DNA from: 66-474 sp051961995
GTDB taxonomy: Bacteria > Pseudomonadota > Gammaproteobacteria > Xanthomonadales > Rhodanobacteraceae
NCBI GenBank assembly: GCA_051961995.1
Contig: JBQCCR010000063.1
Coordinates: 1 to 16,751 of the forward strand
DNA: 16,751 nucleotides
Direction: 5' to 3'
In this document: piece after piece, positions 13,971 through 16,751 of the stretch
How positions within the stretch are numbered: position 1 is the stretch's first letter
Layout: every line of letters begins with the position of its first letter
The notes under the pieces: generated by a model
What the model was told of the DNA's origin: nothing
Database searches by the model: none
The model's input: only the letters and a program-made list of their open reading frames with translations
Position numbers and translations under genes: made by a program

Positions 13971-16751
13971 TCAGAACTTGACCGTTGCACGCGCCCAGTA
14001 GAAGCGACCCACCGTGTCATAGGTGTTCACATCGGTGTTGCCATTCACCACGCTGGTCTGCGTGAAGATCGGCGGCTGCTTGTCGAACAGGTTGTCCACG
14101 CCCAAGGAAATCTGGGTATTGATCGGTTCGATGTTGTAGCCCACTTCCACATTGTTGTAGACGATCGTCGGGATGGGGAGGGTGAAGGCTGCCAACGCGC
14201 CATCCGCCGACTCGTGCTGGTTCGGATCGGCGCTGCCGACCGTCTCCTTGCCGATGTACTGCGTCCGCCATGACGCATCCCACGGACCGTCTTTCCAGTT
14301 CAGCCCGACCTGACCACGCACACGCGGGTAGGAACCGAAGCCCTTGTAGAAGTGGCCAGCGAGATGGAAGGTCTCCGCACCCACGACGCCCGGGCCCGAA
14401 TTATTGTCGAACTGCGCCAGATACGTGGCGTTGGCGGTCAGGGTGAACTGACCCGGCAGCCACGACACCTGCGGCACGCGATAGGACAAGCCCAGATCAA
14501 CGCCGCGCGTATCGAAGCGGCCGAGGTTGATGGTCGGCGAGTTGATGTGGTCAACCTGGCCATTCGCACGACGGTGGATCAGACTGCAGAACGAACTGGT
14601 GTTGTCGTTGAAGCAGATGTTGGTGAGCGTCTGCGCATCAATGGACGAGATCTGGTTGTTCAGATAGATGCGCCACAAATCCACGTTCAGCGACAAGCCC
14701 GGGACGAAGTGCGGATCGTAGACGAAACCGAAGTCGAACGAGCGGCCAAACTCCGGCTTCAGCGCCACGCCCGCAAATTGCGAACCGGACACAACTGCCG
14801 TGGTCTGACTCAGGCCTTGTTGCAGATCCTGCGCGGACGCGTTCGCCGGCACATTGACACACGCGTTGGAATGCGCGGTGAGCTCCGATGCACTCAAACC
14901 GATACACGGATCGGTGAACGGCGGAGCGCTGCCGCCCGGACCGGCAAACAAATCGTTGATGGTGGGGGCACGGAACACGTCCTGCACGGTGCCGCGCAGC
15001 AACAGGTCGTCAATCGGACGCCACTCGACTGCCAGCTTGTAATTCGTGGTGCTGCCGGCCAGCGAGTACTTCGAATAACGGCCACCCACGGTCACGTTCA
15101 ACTGCTTGAAGAACGGCACGTCCTTCAAGATCGGAATGAACAATTCACCGTAGCCTTCCTTGACGTTGTAACCACCACGCAGCGGAGCGGTACACGCCGA
15201 CTGCGGAACCTGACAGGCGCTGGTTACCGGGTCAAGCACCGACAGGAAGGACACGAGTCGGTTGGTATACAGCTTGCGGTAATCGGCGCCCACGGCCAGC
15301 TGCATATCGCCGGCGGGCAGGCTGAACAGGTTACCGTTGGCTTGTACATGATAATTGCGGGACTGGTTCAGCACGTTGGTGAACAGGGTCGCCACATATT
15401 TCTGCTCAAGCGCAACCTGGGCCGGATCGGCCTGATTGAAGATGTTGAGCGGCGTGCAACCCGCGATTACCGTGCTCGCATCACCCGGGGTGGTGACGCA
15501 GATCGGATTGCCGGTCGCCGGATCGATCATGGACGGGCCGACTGCCTGGCGGAACGCCGTGTTGTAGACCAGATCGCCGACCGTGTGAATCTGCACGCCC
15601 GTGTGGCCGTAATCGAAACCGGCATCCCATTGCCAGCTCGATTGCCCGAAGGTGCCCTTCAACCCGATGAAGGCCTGATCGCTGTTGCGAGCAAATTCGC
15701 CCTTGCGCTGACCCACGCCGGTCCAGCGAGTGAGGAAGTTGTACTGGGCATAGCCACCGCTGGGGGTGGTATTGGCCGTCGAAGGACCAAAATCCACGCC
15801 GAACGGGTTGTACAGGCTGTCCTTGGAAATGATCACCTTGTCGCTCTGCGCATCGAACGGCAGCGGCGCGATGGCAGATTCCGAGGTCGTCTTGTTGTGG
15901 AAGACCGTCAGATAGGCCTGGATGTTGTCGGTCAACTGGTAAGTACCCTCGAAGAACGCATTGGTGCGCTCCTGCGGGGTCTGATCGAAGTTGAGCAACT
16001 GGAAGTTGTAGGTATCCGTCGCGCTGCTGAAGCAACGGTAGTCGCCAGTGGTGCTGCCGTCACCCGCTTGGCGAGTCACGCTGCTGCAGCCGCCGTAAAG
16101 ACCCGCCGTCGGTGCGGCCGCGTCTACGCCGTTGGAATCCTTGGTCAAGAGCGTGGCGCGACCATTCGGATTGCGGCTGGAGCCGGTAGCAAAGGCATAG
16201 CCGTAGTAGTGATACAGCGCGTCCCTCGAGAACTCACGGTTGGCCGAGGAAATGCCTTCCTGCTTGTTGTAGTTCACTCCGGCAAGAATGCTGCCCTTGT
16301 CGGACGTCTGGCCAAAGATGAAGCTGGCCCCTTTGCGCACACCGTCATCACGGTCGGAAATACCGTAGTCGGCGGAGAACTGCGCACCTTGATAATTGGT
16401 GCGGAGGATGAAGTTGACCACACCACCGATTGCATCCGAACCGTAAGTCGCAGACGCGCCGTCGTTCAGCACTTCAACGCGTTCCACCAACTCGGCCGGG
16501 ATGATGTTCAGATCCTGGTCCAGCACGCGGTGGCCGTTGACCAGCACCAAGGTGCGTGCCGTGCCCAAGCCGCGCAGGTTGGCCGCGGACGATCCGCTGC
16601 CGCCACCGTTATTGACGCGGGTGTTCTGCGGCGAACCGGTCATGGACGGCAGTTCCTGGATCAGGTCACCCAGGGTGACCTTGCCGCTGGCCTGGATTTG
16701 CGCACGATCAACCGTGACGACCGGATTGGCCGTTTCCAGATCCACGCGGCG
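13971..16751 (-). CDS. TonB-dependent outer-membrane receptor (5' end outside window)
   Basis: This is a TonB-dependent transporter of the large plug-plus-barrel type, with 926 codons in the window. It is open at the right edge: the sequence begins RRVDLETANPVVTV, the usual segment just before the plug, so the signal peptide and TonB box lie outside. The plug includes LGDLIQELPSMTG, NLRGLGTARTLVLVNGHRV and GASATYGSDAIGGVVNFI. The barrel has many aromatic-ended strands and finishes with FYWARATVKF, the terminal Phe needed for barrel assembly. Ten cysteines occur as five close pairs in predicted outer loops, suggesting loop disulfides. The cargo is unknown; receptors of this class in xanthomonads and sphingomonads import peptides, glycans or metal complexes. 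GTG 16745 is not the true start. A strong terminator follows it, and then modification-enzyme genes. Confidence 0.95.
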   Translation of the reverse strand, partial: RRVDLETANPVVTVDRAQIQASGKVTLGDLIQELPSMTGSPQNTRVNNGGGSGSSAANLRGLGTARTLVLVNGHRVLDQDLNIIPAELVERVEVLNDGASATYGSDAIGGVVNFILRTNYQGAQFSADYGISDRDDGVRKGASFIFGQTSDKGSILAGVNYNKQEGISSANREFSRDALYHYYGYAFATGSSRNPNGRATLLTKDSNGVDAAAPTAGLYGGCSSVTRQAGDGSTTGDYRCFSSATDTYNFQLLNFDQTPQERTNAFFEGTYQLTDNIQAYLTVFHNKTTSESAIAPLPFDAQSDKVIISKDSLYNPFGVDFGPSTANTTPSGGYAQYNFLTRWTGVGQRKGEFARNSDQAFIGLKGTFGQSSWQWDAGFDYGHTGVQIHTVGDLVYNTAFRQAVGPSMIDPATGNPICVTTPGDASTVIAGCTPLNIFNQADPAQVALEQKYVATLFTNVLNQSRNYHVQANGNLFSLPAGDMQLAVGADYRKLYTNRLVSFLSVLDPVTSACQVPQSACTAPLRGGYNVKEGYGELFIPILKDVPFFKQLNVTVGGRYSKYSLAGSTTNYKLAVEWRPIDDLLLRGTVQDVFRAPTINDLFAGPGGSAPPFTDPCIGLSASELTAHSNACVNVPANASAQDLQQGLSQTTAVVSGSQFAGVALKPEFGRSFDFGFVYDPHFVPGLSLNVDLWRIYLNNQISSIDAQTLTNICFNDNTSSFCSLIHRRANGQVDHINSPTINLGRFDTRGVDLGLSYRVPQVSWLPGQFTLTANATYLAQFDNNSGPGVVGAETFHLAGHFYKGFGSYPRVRGQVGLNWKDGPWDASWRTQYIGKETVGSADPNQHESADGALAAFTLPIPTIVYNNVEVGYNIEPINTQISLGVDNLFDKQPPIFTQTSVVNGNTDVNTYDTVGRFYWARATVKF

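Noticed and set aside
13971..16751. Lasso-peptide receptor locus
   Set aside because: No lasso precursor, macrolactam synthetase, protease or isopeptidase gene is present beside the receptor.

Overview
The window looks like chromosomal DNA of a GC-rich gammaproteobacterium, most likely a xanthomonad relative (Xanthomonadales, Rhodanobacter/Dyella-like). This rests on the GC-rich codon use, a GTP-type PEP carboxykinase, a FadE-type acyl-CoA dehydrogenase, a large cysteine-containing TonB-dependent receptor ending in Phe, and TPR-sulfotransferase genes. The assignment comes from reading the sequence; no database was searched. No tRNA, rRNA, CRISPR array or insertion sequence was seen. The window is densely coding, and no gene-free stretch exceeds 300 bases.

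Left part (1-4041, lipid metabolism): on the minus strand an alpha/beta hydrolase gene overlaps the start of fadE, which runs off the left edge. A TetR-family regulator is divergent. Between them a palindrome sits on the -10 region of a good sigma-70 promoter reading into the hydrolase, so the TetR protein probably represses the hydrolase-fadE operon. A structure-rich intergenic stretch (4042-4298) with three inverted repeats follows.

Middle part (4299-8269): pckG encodes the PEP-forming step of gluconeogenesis, which fits growth on fatty acids next to fadE. A tight sigma cassette follows: an ECF sigma factor, a small single-pass membrane protein that is probably its anti-sigma factor, and an exported DUF4097-type repeat protein.

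Right part (8322-16751): this is the most interesting region. Two TPR-sulfotransferase genes on the plus strand converge on a minus-strand set made of a TonB-dependent receptor (5' end outside the window), a strong terminator, a third TPR-sulfotransferase, and a prolyl-4-hydroxylase-like 2-oxoglutarate/Fe(II) oxygenase whose start overlaps the sulfotransferase stop. Three PAPS-dependent sulfotransferases plus one hydroxylase beside an outer-membrane receptor suggest a protein- or peptide-modification system, with sulfation and hydroxylation of the receptor, its ligand or another surface protein. The domain calls are well supported by motifs. The joint function is inference.
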